Made by a program: the position numbers and the translations under genes
Notes under the pieces: generated by a model
Databases searched by the model: none
The model's input: only the letters and a program-made list of their open reading frames with translations
What the model was told of the DNA's origin: nothing
Part shown: positions 4,753 through 6,072 of the stretch, piece after piece
Layout of the letters: the number at the start of each line of letters is the position of its first letter
Numbering within the stretch: position 1 is the stretch's first letter
Origin: Chloroflexota bacterium
GTDB lineage: Bacteria > Chloroflexota > Dehalococcoidia > GIF9 > UBA5629
DNA length: 6,072 bases
Assembly: GCA_026389675.1 (NCBI GenBank)
Contig: JAPLHJ010000172.1
Location: forward strand, 1-6,072
Direction: 5' to 3'

Positions 4753-6072
4753 TCAGTCCTCAACCTGCTCCCTGGCCTTCACGGTCTTTTCCAGGCCAAG
4801 CCGCAGCGCCTCGGCGATATTGCCGGCCCTGATTAACTCAATACCTTTCACCCGTGGCGCAGTTTTATTAAAAGAAGCAGGGATTATACACCTGGTAAAA
4901 CCCAACCTCGCCGCCTCGGATATCCTTCTTTCCATCTGCGGCACCGGCCTCAATTCCCCGCTCAGGCCGATCTCGCCCACAGCAACCGTACCGGGTATGG
5001 CACGGGCGTCCCTGAAGCTGGAGGCTATGGCCAGGGCGATGCCGAGATCGGCGGCCGGCTCCGCTATCTTCAGCCCGCCGGTTACATTCACGATAATATC
5101 CTGGTTGTACAGGCCTACACCGGCTCGCCGGGATAGCACGGCCGATATCAGCAGCAGCCGGTTGAAATCAACGCCGTTGCTGACACGCCGCGGGGGACCA
5201 TATGCCGCGATGCTGGTCAGCGCCTGTATCTCCACCAGCAACGGCCGGCTGCCTTCAAGGGTAGGGACAACCGCTGCGCCTATAGCCCCATTTACATACG
5301 ATTCAAGGAACATCTGGGATGGATTGCTGACCTCCATCAATCCGGTGCCGCACATCTCGAAAACTCCCACTTCGTTGGTGGAGCCGAACCTGTTCTTGGC
5401 GCTGCGCAGGATGCGGTAGCTGTTGAACGACTCCCCTTCAAGATAGAGCACCACGTCCACGATATGCTCCAGTGTCTTGGGCCCGGCGATCGCCCCGTCC
5501 TTGGTTACATGGCCAGAGATAAAGACAGGCACCCCCGACTTCTTGGCCCAGCGCAGCAGGCGCAGGGTGCACTCACGTATCTGGTTGATGCTGCCCGGCG
5601 CCCCGTTGATATCCTCAAGGTAAACGGTCTGAACCGAGTCCACTACTACCAGGTCAGGTTGCATCGTTTCCAGCCGGGCCATGACATTTTCCATATTGGT
5701 TTCGGGGTAGATATACAGCCCGTCACCACTGACACCCAGCCTCTCCGCGCGCATCTTGAGCTGCTGCGAAGATTCCTCGCCAGATATGTATACCGCCTGC
5801 CCGTCCTTGCGCTTGCTGATGGCATCTGATATCTGCAGGAGCAGCGTGGATTTGCCGATCCCCGGGTCGCCGCTTATCAGTATCACGGACCCGGCCACCA
5901 GTCCTCCTCCCGGCACGCGGTTCAACTCCTCGATGGGGAAGGTGACACGCGCATAGACATCTTTCTGTACTTTTGCCAGTTCCAGCAACAGGCCTGCGGA
6001 GTCAGGACGCGGTGCAACCGTGCGCTTGCTCACAGTAACCGTGTTTTCCACCAAACAGTTCCATTCCTGGCA
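4753..6072 (-). CDS. radA: DNA repair protein RadA (Sms), N-terminus cut off by window edge
   Basis: RadA is a RecA-like ATPase that drives branch migration of recombination intermediates. The frame stays open to base 6072 and begins with CQEWNCLVE. This matches the end of the RadA four-cysteine zinc finger (usually CxxCxxWNTLVEE), so the start lies beyond the window and roughly 20-25 residues are missing. The TTG at 6054 is not the real start. Visible elements are Walker A GDPGIGKST (complement of 5845-5871), GEESSQQLKMRAERLG, Walker B LVVVDSVQTVY, and the RadA-specific KNRFG motif (about 5383-5397). The C-terminal Lon-protease-like domain follows, with NVTGGLKIAEPAADLGIALA and GEIGLSGELRPV, then RRISEAARLGF. 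The 439 visible residues fit the usual ~455. The residue after WN is Cys instead of the usual Thr or Ser. This is the most upstream visible gene of the minus-strand operon. Confidence 0.97.
   Translation of the reverse strand, partial: CQEWNCLVENTVTVSKRTVAPRPDSAGLLLELAKVQKDVYARVTFPIEELNRVPGGGLVAGSVILISGDPGIGKSTLLLQISDAISKRKDGQAVYISGEESSQQLKMRAERLGVSGDGLYIYPETNMENVMARLETMQPDLVVVDSVQTVYLEDINGAPGSINQIRECTLRLLRWAKKSGVPVFISGHVTKDGAIAGPKTLEHIVDVVLYLEGESFNSYRILRSAKNRFGSTNEVGVFEMCGTGLMEVSNPSQMFLESYVNGAIGAAVVPTLEGSRPLLVEIQALTSIAAYGPPRRVSNGVDFNRLLLISAVLSRRAGVGLYNQDIIVNVTGGLKIAEPAADLGIALAIASSFRDARAIPGTVAVGEIGLSGELRPVPQMERRISEAARLGFTRCIIPASFNKTAPRVKGIELIRAGNIAEALRLGLEKTVKAREQVED
4758..4761 (-). promoter_or_regulatory. 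Ribosome binding site deciding the ispD start
   Basis: The minus strand reads GAGG here, followed by six bases and then GTG at 4751. The same motif and spacing precede cysS (GAGG, six bases, ATG). The GAGG lies inside the final codons of radA, whose TGA stop (4755-4753) falls between it and the GTG. This arrangement suits reinitiation by ribosomes finishing radA and argues against the upstream TTG at 4763. Confidence 0.6.

Noticed and set aside
4646..5419. Plus-strand open frame (257 codons) opposite ispD and radA
   Set aside because: It spans two well-identified genes on the opposite strand, is rich in Ser, Pro and Arg, and has no domain signature or clear ribosome binding site.
6052..6054. 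TTG at 6054 as the start of radA
   Set aside because: The upstream in-frame codons encode the end of the RadA zinc finger, so the gene continues past the window.

Overview
The window is compact housekeeping DNA with no mobile element, CRISPR array, RNA gene or obvious defence or secondary-metabolism system. It is moderately GC-rich by eye and bacterial. The genes are tightly packed, with GGAGG/GAGG ribosome binding sites and some GTG/TTG start candidates. The gene content and the order radA-ispD-ispF-cysS suggest Chloroflexota, most likely a Dehalococcoidia-like lineage. That assignment comes from remembered synteny and general protein character, not from a search.

Left half, plus strand (1-2224): the 3' part of gatB (aminoacyl-tRNA amidotransferase subunit B), then secG (protein translocase subunit) one base later, then a complete DUF62-family S-adenosylmethionine hydrolase 13 bases after that. 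The spacing and good ribosome binding sites suggest one transcript that began upstream of the window. A perfect extended -10 motif near the end of gatB could add an internal start for secG.

Right half, minus strand (2221-6072): reading leftwards from the window edge come radA (5' end cut off by the edge), ispD, ispF and cysS. The gaps are 1, 4 and 25 bases, so this is very likely a single operon. It resembles a condensed form of the Bacillus radA-disA-yacL-ispD-ispF-gltX-cysE-cysS region. IspD and IspF catalyse two steps of the MEP isoprenoid pathway, CysS charges tRNA-Cys, and RadA is a recombination branch-migration ATPase.

The two transcription units converge and overlap by four bases. 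The tetranucleotide TTAG at 2221-2224 holds the TAG stop of one gene and the TAA stop of the other, and it is the loop of a small inverted repeat. No gene-free stretch exceeds about 25 bases. The most noteworthy points are this shared-stop hairpin, an in-frame A9 slippery tract in gatB, a SAM hydrolase of unclear role with an apparent insertion, unusual substitutions in IspF, and the start-site correction for ispD. I see no convincing previously undescribed system.
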